Shown: positions 31,136 to 41,748, counted from the first letter of the stretch. The stretch: 64,000 bases of DNA from Forficula auricularia (GCA_024734495.1 JALMQS010000104.1:372001-436000); one strand, 5' to 3'. Notes: a model not told the origin generated them from the letters alone. Numbers and translations are program-made.

Positions 31136-32089
31136 TATAATAGTTTGAAACCGGATTTAGAAAAAAAACCGTTATTAAAAAAATTTAGTTTTAAAAAATG
31201 AAAATATAAAATTAATATCAACAGTTCCAATATTTAAAACGTGATGTAATTACTCTTTTTTATTTTTTTAGCCAAAATAGAGATGTGGTTCAAAAAATAG
31301 AATTATCAGTATAATGCCCCTTATATCGATTTACACGAACTTTTGCATATGCATCCTATAAACGGCCCCTAGTAGCACAATGTTTCAAACTATATAGCAA
31401 CTATATAGTGACTGTATAGTCACTATATAGTTTGAAACATTGCTGCTACTAGGCGACTTACGAAAATGATGAATCTTCATGTGAAATTAAGAGTCTCAAA
31501 GGGAGGGGCGGTTAAAATATATTAAAATACTAAAATTTTCACACCAAAATACTTACTTAAATCTATTTCCCCTAGAAGAGTTCCATATTTAAAAGAAGAT
31601 ATGTTCGATTACATAATCAGCCCGCCAAAATAAGAAGTGTGAGGAGGCGGGTTTTTCGTAAATTATTATAAATTATTTTATTAAATATTATATATTAGAG
31701 AGGGGGCCAGATCTATGTTAAAGTCATTTGGATGGGTCCATCAGAATTTATTTTACTACATGAATTCACTTACAACACAAACAACTAGAAACTCTCGTTT
31801 CTTTTTATTTCCTAGAAATGGGAATTAAAATAATTAACATCGATACTTCACATTATCCTTAAATTGGTTTGAATGAAATTTTGCATATGCATGGCCCCAC
31901 ATGAACATTCGGTCCCGGGACCCAAAATCTGAAACGGGCCTCTTTTTATGAAAAAAGTATGAGATTTTTTACGAAGTAGTAAAAGTTAGTCACCCTACGC
32001 ATTTTTTTCTAACACACCCCCTTAAAAACATGTCACGTCCGGCCCCGGGCCCCACAGATGAATTTGCCCCCCCCTGCCTCTATGCACTA
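31136..32089. other. no gene; short hairpin at 31371-31446 and a dispersed repeat
   Basis: 31371-31446 is a compact palindrome (GTAGCACAATGTTTCAAACT with its complement). 31450-31720 resembles 44860-45300 (shared TTCCATATTTAAAAG/TTCATATTTAAAAG and GAGATTAAGAGC-type phrases). The rest is AT-rich with no frame. Confidence 0.5.
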
Positions 32090-32495
32090 TGGTGCTCCTT
32101 ATTTTGGATATTTTTGAATATTTACTCGGACAGGGGCTCATATGGTTCTAAATAAATAAATAAATAAAAAATATCCCTCAAGTTTCAAGTCTCTATCTCA
32201 ATTTTAATCTAGTTCTACACAGCGATTAAGTTCCTCATCTAAATAACATTGGGTTTTTGGCAATTTTTTATTCCGGCCAAAGTAATGATTCAAAAAATTT
32301 GAAACTCAGCAGAGCAAAAATTGATCGTTCAATGCCAAAAACCCTATGTTATTTAGATGGGAAACTTAATCGCTGTGTAACACTAGGTTAAAATTGAGAT
32401 AGAGACTTGAAACTTGGGGGATATTTTTTTTTATTTATTTAGAACTATATGAGATCCTGTCCGCGTAAATATTTTCGAAAACTTTAAAAATAATT
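32090..32495. mobile_element. foldback element, related to 41749-42339
   Basis: Inverted arms: CAAGTTTCAAGTCTCTATCT and GCGATTAAGTTCCTCATCTA on the left with complements on the right, around AATGATTCAAAAAATTTGAA. Confidence 0.75.
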
Positions 32496-32514
32496 AAGAC
32501 TAAAAAGTAAAAAA

Positions 32515-32710
32515 ATAAATTATATTTTAAAAAAACTAAAAAAACATGCTTCTAAAAAAGTACAAAATAATGTAAATACTTAATTAAAAAGCGTCAGGAA
32601 CTTTATCGAAATTAAAAAAAAGTTTCTAGAGCTCCATACTTTGATTAAGTATTACATTATTTTGTACTTTTTAGAAGCATTTTTTAGTTTTTTTTAAATA
32701 TAATTTATTA
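32515..32710. repeat. inverted repeat (~190 bp)
   Basis: ATGCTTCTAAAAAAGTACAA at 32547 has its complement near 32655-32685. No coding. Confidence 0.6.
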
Positions 32711-32852
32711 ATCTTAATATTGTATACTAAAATAACCAAATATGCAATTTGGTTTTGATATTCTTATTGGTTTTATTCACTAGAGCACACACAAGATTTG
32801 ATCACGATTACAGGCTTAAAGGATGTATTTTAAGATAATTAAGATATATCTA

Positions 32853-33238
32853 TCTATATAATAAAAATGAATTTCTGTTTCTTTGTAAGCGTAGATCTCT
32901 CAAATGCCTGGACCGATTTGGCTAATTTTTTTTAAATGTTCATAATAGTCCAATTCAGGTTAATATGTAAAAAAAATTGGAAAAGTTGCCCAGAAAATTG
33001 AAAAATTCAGGAAAAACTAAAAAAAAAATCAGTTTAGCCAACATAGTTTGCCAGACAATAAAAGAACTATACGAGCAAAAAAACAAGTGTTGACGGCCCT
33101 GTTTATAAGATTTTTGAGTGTCATTCATTCTCAATAGTTCTAACCACATTATCGTTGAAGAAGAATTTAATAATGCAACAAAGATTTAAAAAACTATCTA
33201 TTTTTTTAAAGTACATTTAAAAACAAAAATTAAAAAAA
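32853..33238 (+). mobile_element. Helitron 5' fragment
   Basis: Same start as the Helitron at 23546 (ATAATAAAAATGAATTTCTG, AGATCTCTCAAATGCCTGGA). Similarity ends near 33238. A possible 3' end of the same element is at 36664-36706. Confidence 0.6.
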
Positions 33239-33732
33239 TAAACTGCAACGGATCGTTGCTAAACTTTATCCAAATTCATTTGAAATATTAATATGTTTAT
33301 TTCTTTATTATTAATCAGATATCACTTGCAATTTGCAGTTCATGTTGACTTTAATTCAAAAATAATGATCGATTCTCTTTTAACAGTCGAGGAATAATCC
33401 ATTCTACATTCGATTTTTGACGTTTCGGTTTTTATGAAGACATGGAGGATACGACTTAAAATCAAAATTAACGATCGATTCTTATCTAATACTAGAGGAA
33501 TAACCTTAATGCATTCCATTTTGTTTTGACTATTAATGGCAACCTCTAGTGAAAACGTGGAAGAATCGACTTAAAATCAAAAAAGACTAAATTCTTTTAT
33601 GATAAACAACTGAAGCTTGAGAATAAGAGAATTTTTTATAAATAGATTGTATATACTTTTGTGTTTAGCAAAATGAATAATAATTGTAATTTTCAAGTCT
33701 TCTTATCTATAATAATACCTACATATAATATA
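33239..33732. repeat. copy of the dispersed 'CATGTCTTCA' repeat; no gene
   Basis: 33240-33590 is an inverted relative of 29817-30060 and of the spacer at 30546-30850 (CGATCGTTGCTAAACTTTAT, then TTTGACGTTTCGG). The boundary to the LINE is near 33733. Confidence 0.5.
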
Positions 33733-36153
33733 AACGTCCACAACAAAAATTGGCTAAAATTTTCTAGCCATAATTCCCCCGCAGGCTCCGACGCTGAAAT
33801 CTTCTTCACGGCGTGTGGCCTCACACAAATTATTAACGGCCCCACAAGAATCCCAGACAAAGCCAATGAAAAATCCAATCTTCTCGATCTTTTCATCACT
33901 TCCCACCCTTCGTCCTATGAAGCAAAAATTTCGGCCCCTTTAGGTAAATCTGACCACAATCTGATAAAAATTAAAACCTCCGCCAATTTACCAAAACCCC
34001 CGTCACCCCACTCCAACCCCAGAAAAATATGGCTAGTCGATAACGATAACATTAATTGGAATGACATGCGTAACTTTTTTGCCGCTTACCAGTGGAATGA
34101 ACTCTGCATCAGAGATAAAAACGCTTCAGAATTCGCAGACGCCCTTAACGAGGCAATTCAAATAGGCTTAGAAACCTATATCCCCTCAAAATTGATTAAA
34201 GGGAACAAGGATTCTAAGCCTTGGTTTGGTAGACAATGCGCGGATTCCGTCCGTGAAAAAAACAAATCTTTTCAGAAATGGCAACTTTCACGGCTGGAAT
34301 GTGACCGAGTTGCATTTACCAAATCGCGAAGCTCATGCAAAAAAATCATCTCTGAGGCAAAGAAATCATTCGACCAGAGGATAGCAGACCGTCTCGCATC
34401 TTGCCCCAATGGAAAACGGGCCTTTTTCTCGTTACATAAGGCAATAAATAGAAATTTCGCGTCCCCCTCACTTCCGCCCCTCTTTCACCCAAATGGTTCA
34501 GTAGCCACGACCCCCGCTGAAAAAGCCGAATCACTAGCATCCTATTTCGCAACTAACTCCACTTTAGATGACAAAGGGCTTAACCCGCCCACTTATACCC
34601 CCCAAACCAACCTCATGGGCAAAATAATTTTCAGGCCCCAAATAATCATAAAAGCCATTAATAAATTAAATTCCAAATCCGCCGCTGGCCCAGATAACAT
34701 CCCACCAATTCTCATTAAAAAATGCGCCCCTGAACTTGCCCCTATCTTATCCAAGCTATTCCAACTCTCTTACGAGTCGGGCATATTCCCCAAAAGCTGG
34801 AAAATAGCCAGAGTCACACCTATTCCTAAAAAAGGAGACACATCACAAATCTCTAATTACAGGCCTATCTCGATCACCTCTGTTCTTTCCAAATTAATGG
34901 AATTAGTCATAAACCAACACGTCCTTCATCACTTAGAAAACAATAAATTAATTCACGATAGACAATATGGATTCAGACAAAATCGTTCCACAGGCGACAT
35001 CTTAACCTATGTCACCCACACCTTGAACAATACTCTAGAGGCCGGAAAAGAAACCCTCGCTGTAGCCCTTGATATCTCCAAAGCTTTTGACCAGGTTTGG
35101 CACAAAAATCTTCTTGCCAAACTACCAGCCTTTGGATTCACACCAACACTTCGCAAATGGATAGAAAGCTTTCTGACAAACCGAAGTATAAAAGTTGTGG
35201 TGGATGGAACATCATCTGAATCGTTCTCCACAAACTCTGGTGTTCCCCAAGGCTCTGTAATCTCCTCCACACTCTTCCTTATTTATATAAACGACCTTAT
35301 TGATCAAACGGCAAACCCCACTCATTGTTACGCCGACGATAGCACTCTACACGGCAAACCCTCTCTCCCAAATAATCGAATCAATATTGCCTCCTCAATT
35401 ACTCTCGACTTAGACAAACTGAATAAATGGGGCTCTCAAAATTTAGTTAACTTTAATTCAAATAAGACTCAATGTTGTCTAATTTCTAGGCGCGAAAATA
35501 GAGATTTCCCTGATATTCACTTCGATTCGAATACCCTGAAAATGTGTGACAGCCTAACCATGTTGGGCGTCTCTGTCGCATCTGACCTGTCTTGGAATGA
35601 ACACATCTCCTCTGTGGCGAAATCTGCAGCAAGGAAGATTGGCTTCTTATTCAGGTCCAAGCGATTTTACAAACCCCCACAACTTCTCACCATCTACAAG
35701 GCCCAAATCCGCCCCCGTCTCGAATACGGCTCTCATCTATGGAGAGGAGCCTCAAAATATTCTCTTGCTACTCTTGATGCAATTCAGAAACGAGCCGTCA
35801 GGCTAATTGACGATTCTACCCTCACCGACTCCCTCGACTCGCTAGCTCATCGAAGAGATGTCTCTGCCCTTTCCCTTTTCTATAGATACTATCACGGCAG
35901 GTGCTCTGACGAGATAAAATCAATAATTCCCCCCAAAGCATGCTTTGCACGCAGCACACGTTTTGCCGACTCCCAACACTCTTTCGCTGTCAAATTGGAA
36001 AAGTGCCGGACCACTTCATTCGCGAATACATATATCCCCATGACTTCAAGGAACTGGAACTCTCTCCCAGCCTCTATCTTTCCCAGCACCTATGATCTTC
36101 AAACCTTCAAAACCAGGGTGCATAGACACCTGCGTCTACATCCTCTCTCTTAA
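33733..36153 (+). CDS. LINE ORF2: endonuclease C-terminus and reverse transcriptase
   Basis: An uninterrupted frame of ~800 codons. It enters the APE endonuclease at NVHNKNWLKF, the place of the GDFN(A/V)H motif whose first residues are lost, and continues through INGPTRIPD and LGKSDHNLIKI (the SDH catalytic motif). RT follows with WKIARVTPIPKKGD, NYRPISITSVLSKLMEL, DISKAFDQVWH, SGVPQGSVISSTLFLIYIND and the HCYADDSTL box (~35325). The C-terminal region (PRLEYGSHLWRGA ... WNSLPASIF) is typical of the jockey/CR1 group of arthropod LINEs. It nicks target DNA and copies the element RNA there. The ATG at 33661 lies in host sequence upstream of the truncation point and is not the natural start. Confidence 0.88.
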   Translation, partial: NVHNKNWLKFSSHNSPAGSDAEIFFTACGLTQIINGPTRIPDKANEKSNLLDLFITSHPSSYEAKISAPLGKSDHNLIKIKTSANLPKPPSPHSNPRKIWLVDNDNINWNDMRNFFAAYQWNELCIRDKNASEFADALNEAIQIGLETYIPSKLIKGNKDSKPWFGRQCADSVREKNKSFQKWQLSRLECDRVAFTKSRSSCKKIISEAKKSFDQRIADRLASCPNGKRAFFSLHKAINRNFASPSLPPLFHPNGSVATTPAEKAESLASYFATNSTLDDKGLNPPTYTPQTNLMGKIIFRPQIIIKAINKLNSKSAAGPDNIPPILIKKCAPELAPILSKLFQLSYESGIFPKSWKIARVTPIPKKGDTSQISNYRPISITSVLSKLMELVINQHVLHHLENNKLIHDRQYGFRQNRSTGDILTYVTHTLNNTLEAGKETLAVALDISKAFDQVWHKNLLAKLPAFGFTPTLRKWIESFLTNRSIKVVVDGTSSESFSTNSGVPQGSVISSTLFLIYINDLIDQTANPTHCYADDSTLHGKPSLPNNRINIASSITLDLDKLNKWGSQNLVNFNSNKTQCCLISRRENRDFPDIHFDSNTLKMCDSLTMLGVSVASDLSWNEHISSVAKSAARKIGFLFRSKRFYKPPQLLTIYKAQIRPRLEYGSHLWRGASKYSLATLDAIQKRAVRLIDDSTLTDSLDSLAHRRDVSALSLFYRYYHGRCSDEIKSIIPPKACFARSTRFADSQHSFAVKLEKCRTTSFANTYIPMTSRNWNSLPASIFPSTYDLQTFKTRVHRHLRLHPLS

Positions 36154-36271
36154 TCAACTTTCCCTTCTCTTCGGTAATGCAAGGGTCTTTCGAGATCCAT
36201 AGGGGCTACATCTTTACTGGTGCACCCCTTCTTGCATTCGATTGCATTAAAAAAAAAAAAAAAAAAAAAAA
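33733..36271 (+). mobile_element. 5'-truncated non-LTR retrotransposon (LINE) with poly(A) tail
   Basis: Begins inside the endonuclease domain and ends in a run of ~22 A (36249-36271) after CTTGCATTCGATTGCATT. The long RT frame inside is open, so the copy is young, but 5' truncation makes it dead on arrival. Confidence 0.88.
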
Positions 36272-36426
36272 GAAATTTTTTTTATTTTCCCCTTAATGAT
36301 AACAAGTGGATTTTTAATACATTTTAAATATTTGTTTTATCTTATTTGTTATGAGTGTATATTGCAGTTAAATAGAATCTTAAATTATATCTATTTAAGA
36401 CTTTATAATAAAACAATTATATACCC
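36272..36426. other. AT-rich spacer
   Basis: Nothing recognised between the LINE tail and the rRNA fragment. Confidence 0.4.
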
Positions 36427-36494
36427 TGATGGAGGTCCGTAGCGATTCTGACGTGCAAATCGATCGTCGGAGCTGGGTATAGGGGCGAAAGACT

Positions 36495-36547
<53 letters not shown>

Positions 36548-36652
36548 CATTCATTGAAAAATTATTAAGAGTCTCATGCGGTAAAGCGAATGATTAGAGG
36601 CCTTGGGGCCGAAACGACCTCAACCTATTCTCAAACTTTAAATGGGTGAGAT
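36427..36652 (+). rRNA. 28S rRNA fragment (stray copy, non-functional)
   Basis: About 225 bp match the conserved 28S rRNA region: GGAGGTCCGTAGCGATTCTG, GGGGCGAAAGACTAATCGAA, TAGTAGCTGGTTCCCTCCGA, GGTAAAGCGAATGATTAGAG and CAACCTATTCTCAAACTTTA in order. Both ends stop abruptly and the flanks are not rDNA, so it is a dispersed fragment. A Helitron 3'-end-like sequence starts directly after it. Confidence 0.88.
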
Positions 36653-37184
36653 GTAACTAATAAAACATCAATAAAGCAGCCACGTGGGGGTCCAGGGGCG
36701 ACCCCCACGTGGGTCTTTTATTGTAAACTTTTAAACTTTATTCTTAGATTATAGACAATTTAGGTTTAATTAGGCTCAAAATAGGTTTTTAATAATTTCA
36801 ATAGGCTGAAATTTCCTAGATTTCAAAACAATATAACACTGGGTTTTCAAATGATTTTGTTTTCTTCAAGGAATTCTACGGGCTAATTGAATTTTGGTTT
36901 TAATCTTTAAAATATATTTTTAAAGAGATTCCAAAAGCTAATTAATTCATTTCAGTTAGTTTAGTTAGTATAGTTTCAATAATCCTTTATAATTAACTTT
37001 GAAATAAATAAATAATATTGAAATGAATGAATGAGCTCGAATACAAAAGGTTTAGTTCTTTTGAAATGGCTGATGGTCTTAAATACAATAGAAAAAAGAT
37101 AAGGTGAGATTCCCAAGGGCATTTTTAAGAAAAATGATTTTTAAATAACATATTTTATTTTAAATAAAATATTTTTGATCTATA

Positions 37185-38344
37185 TATATATAGAACAGAG
37201 GCACCCGAGAAGCAATTCTCTCTCCTAGACTAATAATAGAAAGGGCATTTATCAGGGAAGAATCTGTCTACATCGGATTCATAGACCTAGAAAAAGCATT
37301 CGATAACGTCAATTGGGAAATTATGTTTAAAATATTAAAACAGGCGGGAATAAAATTCAGAGAGAGAAGACTAATCTACAATCTATATCAAAACCAGACG
37401 GCAATTATAAATATTGGAGATGAGCAAAGAGAAGCCAAAATAAAAAAAGGTGTAAGACAAGGATGTGTGCTGTCACCCGTGATTTTCAACTTATACATAG
37501 AAGAAGCGATTAAAGAATTCAAAGACAAAATTGATACAGGTATCGAAATCCAAGGTCAAAAGATCGCTATGTTAAGATTTGCCGATGACATTGCCCTTCT
37601 AGGAAGCAATAAAAAGAATTAGAGGACGCCCTGAATGGAATTAACCAAATCATAATAGAAGAAATCAAAATGAAAATAAACAAGAATAAAACCAAGGTCC
37701 TAGTATGTACAAAAAAAGAACAAACGAGACAGGAATGCATCAAAATTAACCAAGAAAACCTAGAAGGAGTTAAGGAATTCCGCTACCTAGGAAGTAAAAT
37801 AACATGGGATGGGAGGAGCGAAAACGAAATTAAATCAAGAATTGCCCAAGCAAAAATGGGGTTTAATTCAAAACAAAAACTACTATGCTCCTCCTCAATC
37901 AGCTTAGAAAACAGGAAGTTGCTATTGAAGACATATGTATGGAGCATAGCCATGTACGGGTGTGAAACCTGGACAATTGGAAAAGCGGAGAGAAAGAGAT
38001 TGGAGGCTTTCGAAATGTGGTGCTACAGAAGAATGATGAATATCAATTGGATGGATAAAATTACAAACGAAGAAGTTCTTAGAAGAATCGGAGAAAAAAG
38101 AACCTTGTGGAGGAGTCTGAGGAAGAGAAGAGGTCAGATGATGGAGCACACACTGAGACATGGGGGACTGCTTAGGGATATCTTGGAGGGGGAGGTGGGA
38201 AAGAAAAGGGGAAGTGGAAGACCCAGATTAGAATATTTCAACCAAATAATTGGGGATATGGGATGCCAGACATTTAGAGGGGTCAAACAGCTGGCGGGGG
38301 ACAGAGTCGAGTGGAGACGGATTGTTGCATCAAACCAGTCTTAG
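37185..38344 (+). pseudogene. LINE reverse transcriptase, C-terminal part
   Basis: Reads FIDLEKAFDNVNWEIMF (RT first aspartate), VRQGCVLSPVIFNLYIEEAI and the catalytic LRFADDIALLG (~37585). A one-base frame change near 37618 passes to the second frame (37670-38344), which gives FRYLGSKITWDG, ETWTIGKAERKRLEAFEMWC and WMDKITNEEVLRRIGE. This cysteine/tryptophan-rich post-RT segment is common in insect LINE polyproteins. The 5' endonuclease is missing. Not active. Confidence 0.82.
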
Positions 38345-38370
38345 GACTGTATACTCGATGATGATGATGA
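37185..38370 (+). mobile_element. 5'-truncated LINE with (GAT)n tail
   Basis: Coding starts inside RT and ends near 38344, followed by CTGTATACTCGATGATGATG as the 3' tail. A second copy of the family is at 42885-43551. Confidence 0.85.
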
Positions 38371-38935
38371 TAATATAATCAAAAGCTTGGCTGAAACTTT
38401 TTATTTTTTTCTACCCTATTAAAGACGGTTTTCAGAATTTTTTCAAATTTTTTCACACAACCCAAAAGAAGTTAAGAATTTTTGAAAAAATAGCTTTTTT
38501 TTAAATAACCATAACTTTTTCAAAAATTTAGTTATCATGACGATTTTTTTTAATTTTTGGTGTTAAATGTATATTAAAAATAATAGATAGTTTTTTTAAA
38601 TCTTTATTGCAGTATTAAATTCTTCTCCAATGATAATGTGGTTAGAACTATTGACAATGTATGACACTCAAAAATCTTACAAACAGGGCCGCCAACACTT
38701 TTTTTTTGCTAGTTTAGTTCTTTTTTGTTTGGCAAGCTATGTTGGCTAACCTGAATTTTTTTTTAGTTTTTCCTGAATTTTCCAATTTTCCGGACAACTT
38801 TTCCAATTTTTTTTTACCTATTAATCTGAATTGGACTATTACGAACATTAAAAAAAAAATAGCCAAATCGGTCCAGGCATTTGAGAGATCTGCGCTTACG
38901 AAGAAACAGAAATTAATTTTTATTATATAGATTAG

Positions 38936-39087
38936 AAATAATTATATAAAAATAATTTAAACTTACAGTTTAAGGGCTGCGTTAATGTTGACTTAGAGAA
39001 CTCTATCAATTACAATAAAAATTCAACTGCGCAATAATCAATTGTTGTTATTGTTTGAAATTTAAATTATAATTTAAAGATATATTT
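38936..39087. other. AT-rich spacer
   Basis: Nothing recognised. Confidence 0.35.
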
Positions 39088-39268
39088 GGGGGGTCAGATA
39101 GGCTAGGCGGTAGCGTGACAGCGAGCTAACCAGGGGACCCAGGTTCGAATCCGACTCGAGGCATCCAGCTAAAATCTGACCCAGGGGGTAGAGACAAATT
39201 TTAAAAAATATATAACTAGTATCGTAATTAGGCTTATGGCTAGAAAGGCCGAAAAGCCAAAAAAAAGA
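39088..39268 (+). mobile_element. tRNA-derived SINE
   Basis: A-box-like GGCTAGGCGGTAGCG at 39101 and a B box AGGTTCGAATCC at 39141-39152, correctly spaced, then an A-rich tail (AAAAAAAAGATA). About 180 bp. Confidence 0.75.
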
Positions 39269-39587
39269 TATATTTAAAAATGAAATATTATGAATATATA
39301 TATACGAAAAATTCAAACGTTTGAATTTTGGCTATATCAGCTTATTTAAATTTTGTTTTAATTCGAATGAAATATTCGGATTCATATTCCCTCTTTTCTC
39401 GAAGCAATTTCTAGTAGCCAATTTGTGAAATGCTTGGAGTAGCGGTAGATTTAAATAATTTATCAAAAATCAATATTGTTAATCAATAGAACATTAATGT
39501 TTTAGTTTATAAACAAACAATATGATTTGATAATTTTTAAAATGAAATATTTTTAATATATGTTCTTTTTTTTGTTTTCTGTTTTAG

Positions 39588-39734
39588 GATTTTTTAAGAA
39601 TGCATTTTTTTAATATGAACATGAAGAGCACAGCTTTGATTTTCATCCACAAGGAACGCTTGTGTCGAGCCAAGCAGCTAGCTTGGCTTGTGGCGGCGGC
39701 CATCTTGCCATTCTACTATTCGGCCTCTAGCAAC
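39588..39734 (+). promoter_or_regulatory. 5' untranslated region of the Psi-type gene with YY1/Pho-like site
   Basis: A possible 3' splice site (TTCTGTTTTAG ending at 39587) precedes it, so this may be the second exon of a gene with an upstream non-coding exon; alternatively transcription starts nearby. It is GC-richer than its surroundings. GGCCATCTTGCC (39698-39709) is a YY1/Pho-type site common at animal housekeeping promoters. A perfect 7-bp hairpin GCCAAGC/GCTTGGC lies at 39669-39687. In-frame upstream ATGs exist at 39600 and 39615 but are not in the family's usual N-terminus. Confidence 0.5.
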
Positions 39735-39818
39735 ATGAGTGATTACTCGGCGGTAGCCCCGCCATCGAATTTCAGCCACAGCTCAGCATTTGCTGCAGCA
39801 CTTCAACGTGCCCGACAG
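39735..39818 (+). CDS. Psi: FUBP/KHSRP/Psi-type KH-domain protein, coding exon 1
   Basis: 28 codons from ATG at 39735: MSDYSAVAPP then SSAFAAALQRARQ, ending CAG before GT (donor at 39819). The far-upstream-element-binding protein family begins with M(A/S)DYS and a helix AF(A/K)(D/A)ALQRARQIAAKI, and exon 2 supplies IAAKI in the correct phase 0. These proteins bind single-stranded nucleic acid through four KH domains. The fly member (P-element somatic inhibitor) is a nuclear splicing and transcription regulator. An in-frame extension back to 39600 would add a hydrophobic stretch not found in the family, so I chose 39735. Only the N-terminal exons are in the window; the symbol follows the insect family member. 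Confidence 0.85.
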
Positions 39819-40044
39819 GTTAGTTTCAATCTCACCAATTTCTTTAATAAATAGAAAAACAAAAAACTGATAATTCCTCCTCCAACTACTTGCATGATAC
39901 TCTTTTTGCTGTTTCACTTGTTCTTTTTCTCTCTCTCTCTTATCATATTATTGTTCTATACATATATATATATTGCTATTTATTATTCATTTATTTATTT
40001 ATAATTTCCGTTACAACGTATTTGTTGGAGAATATATATTAAAA

Positions 40045-40205
40045 TATCTATATTCTTTGAGGCTAGCCTATCCTAGCCATTGGTGGAACAAGGACAGCAT
40101 GCATGTCCAGGGCATGCTCGATGTGGCGCTCAGTTCCGGTTCCAGGAGAAGCTCACCTCTATGGAAAATTTCCGTTTCTCTTGAATTATAAATAAATAAA
40201 TAAAA
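40045..40205 (+). repeat. LINE 3'-tail-like fragment
   Basis: GTTCCAGGAGAAGCTCACCT then TCTCTTGAATTATAAATAAATAAATAAA-type tail; resembles a LINE 3' end with an (AAAT)n tail. No coding retained. Confidence 0.4.
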
Positions 40206-40429
40206 TAATTATTATCTCGATAACTATAGTTCATTAGAACAAATTAACCTAACCTAAATTTATTTTTGTTTAAGAATAATTTTTAATTCTGTTTTATTGA
40301 TAATATCCCTCGCAAATGCATTTCTACTGATAAAGAAAAAAATAATAAATAAATATATTACAATTAAATTAATTTGTATATTATATATATTTATACATGA
40401 AAAATCAAAAATTGATAAAATAAATCATG

Positions 40430-40860
40430 TGATCTCTCATTTTCAATCACAGAATGTCGATTTTTCAAATTATTTTACCCAAAGAGATTTTTATAATATG
40501 TATCTATAACGGAAAAGCGTCCCTTGTTGGGGACCACGATTTGTTTTTTTATAGCTGTCTTTCGCACAAATGAGTCTTTAAGAGGGATTATTGATTTTAT
40601 CTCGTCAGAATGAAACAAACCTAGAAAAAATATAAATTTAATTTAATTATAAACATAAATTTAATCTGTATATGAAGCAAACCAACATAAAAAATCAAAA
40701 TATAATTAAAACAAAAAATACGTGTCCTTAAGGACGAATTTCCATTACAGAATTGACGATTCATCAAATTTTTCTAATGAAATTTCTATAATTTATATCT
40801 ATAATAGTAAAACGTCACTTGATGGGGACCACGATTTTTTACAACATCTCTCTAAAATAG
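40430..40860 (+). repeat. ~300-bp imperfect tandem duplication
   Basis: 40430-40540 and 40730-40845 share TTTTCAATCACAGAATGTCG/TTTCCATTACAGAATTGACG and GTTGGGGACCACGATTTG/GATGGGGACCACGATTTT. Origin unknown. Confidence 0.5.
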
Positions 40861-41017
40861 GTTAAACGATTTTGATGAAAGAAATTCAAGAAATCACTAC
40901 AGGTCTATATTGTTTACGCTTTTAATGATATATGATATCTTATAAGATAAATTTATTTCAAGGCAATCTTGTTATAAGATATAAATTAAATTATGAAAAA
41001 GACAAGAAAAATACTTC

Positions 41018-41120
41018 CCACGTATCTTGATGCTAGCCGGGAATCGAACCAGAATCATTTTATATGGCTAGTACTACTACTACTCACTGGTTAAGAGCGA
41101 CGTACCCGCAATGCGAAACA
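41018..41120 (-). mobile_element. tRNA-derived SINE fragment
   Basis: Minus strand carries CGCTCTTAACCAGTGAG (A-box region) and GGTTCGATTCCCGGCTAGC (B box and T-stem) with an AGT microsatellite between. Confidence 0.6.
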
Positions 41121-41242
41121 TTCAGGCTCATTTCCAGACTCGCGCTCATCATCTGTGAAACATTTTTTTATTTCTAATTTAATTTATAAATTGTTTCATA
41201 AAAAGAAATCAATGTGATTGTTCTCTGCTTTATGCAAATATA

Positions 41243-41650
41243 CATAAATGTTTCAGTAAAAACCTGTTTTTAGTTAAAACGCGTTTCACTGAATACCTGT
41301 GGCAACTGAAATTTACTGATGTTAGAGTTTGGTGCAAAGGTCTAGATCTAGAATCTTCATTTTTGAACTTCCGCCTCTTTTGGGTGTTTATTTTCAAAAA
41401 ATTTTAAACGAAAATGTCTAAAATTACATCCTCTACTACTTCGTTTCTAATTTTTGAGATTTTCGTTTAAAATTTTTTGAAAATAAACACCCTAAATGAG
41501 AGGAAGGTCAAAAATGAAGTTTCTAGACCTTTGAACCAAACAAACATCAGTAAATTTTAGTTGCCACAAAGGTTATCAGTGAAACGCGTTTTAAATCGTA
41601 AGAACCCATTCTTACTAAAAAACGGGTTTTTACTGCAATATATATAGAAT
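41243..41650. mobile_element. foldback/TIR element, related to 62827-63172
   Basis: Ends CAGTAAAAACCTGTTTTTAG and the complement, with TTAAAACGCGTTTCACTGAA in both arms; inner arms GTTTATTTTCAAAAAATTTT. Non-coding. Confidence 0.78.
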
Positions 41651-41659
41651 ATAAATATA

Positions 41660-41715
41660 TTCGAGATTATAATTTCGAATGTTTTACCTTCATTATCAGT
41701 GTTTTTAATTATAAA
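41660..41715 (-). ncRNA. degenerate solitary hammerhead-like motif
   Basis: Minus strand CTGATAA, T, GAA...TTC, GAAA. One core base differs (CTGATGA expected), so probably inactive. Confidence 0.35.
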
Positions 41716-41748
41716 CATTTTATCTGTTATCTCTCATGTGTTCAATAG

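Larger units (their letters stand above)
36664..38935 (-). mobile_element. Helitron, minus strand, interrupted by a LINE
   Basis: 38935 down to 38372 and 37180 down to ~36715 are an inverted copy of 23546-24620 (AAAAGCTTGGCTGAAAC, CTCAAATGCCTGG, TTTAGTTAGTATAG). The LINE 37185-38370 sits in its TA-rich segment. At 36664-36715 a plus-oriented 3'-end-like piece (CACGTGGGGGTCCAGGGG) abuts it, forming a small palindrome. Confidence 0.65.

Noticed and set aside
39600..39734. N-terminal extension of the Psi-type protein to an upstream ATG
   Set aside because: It would add a hydrophobic stretch not found in the family, while MSDYS at 39735 matches the family start.
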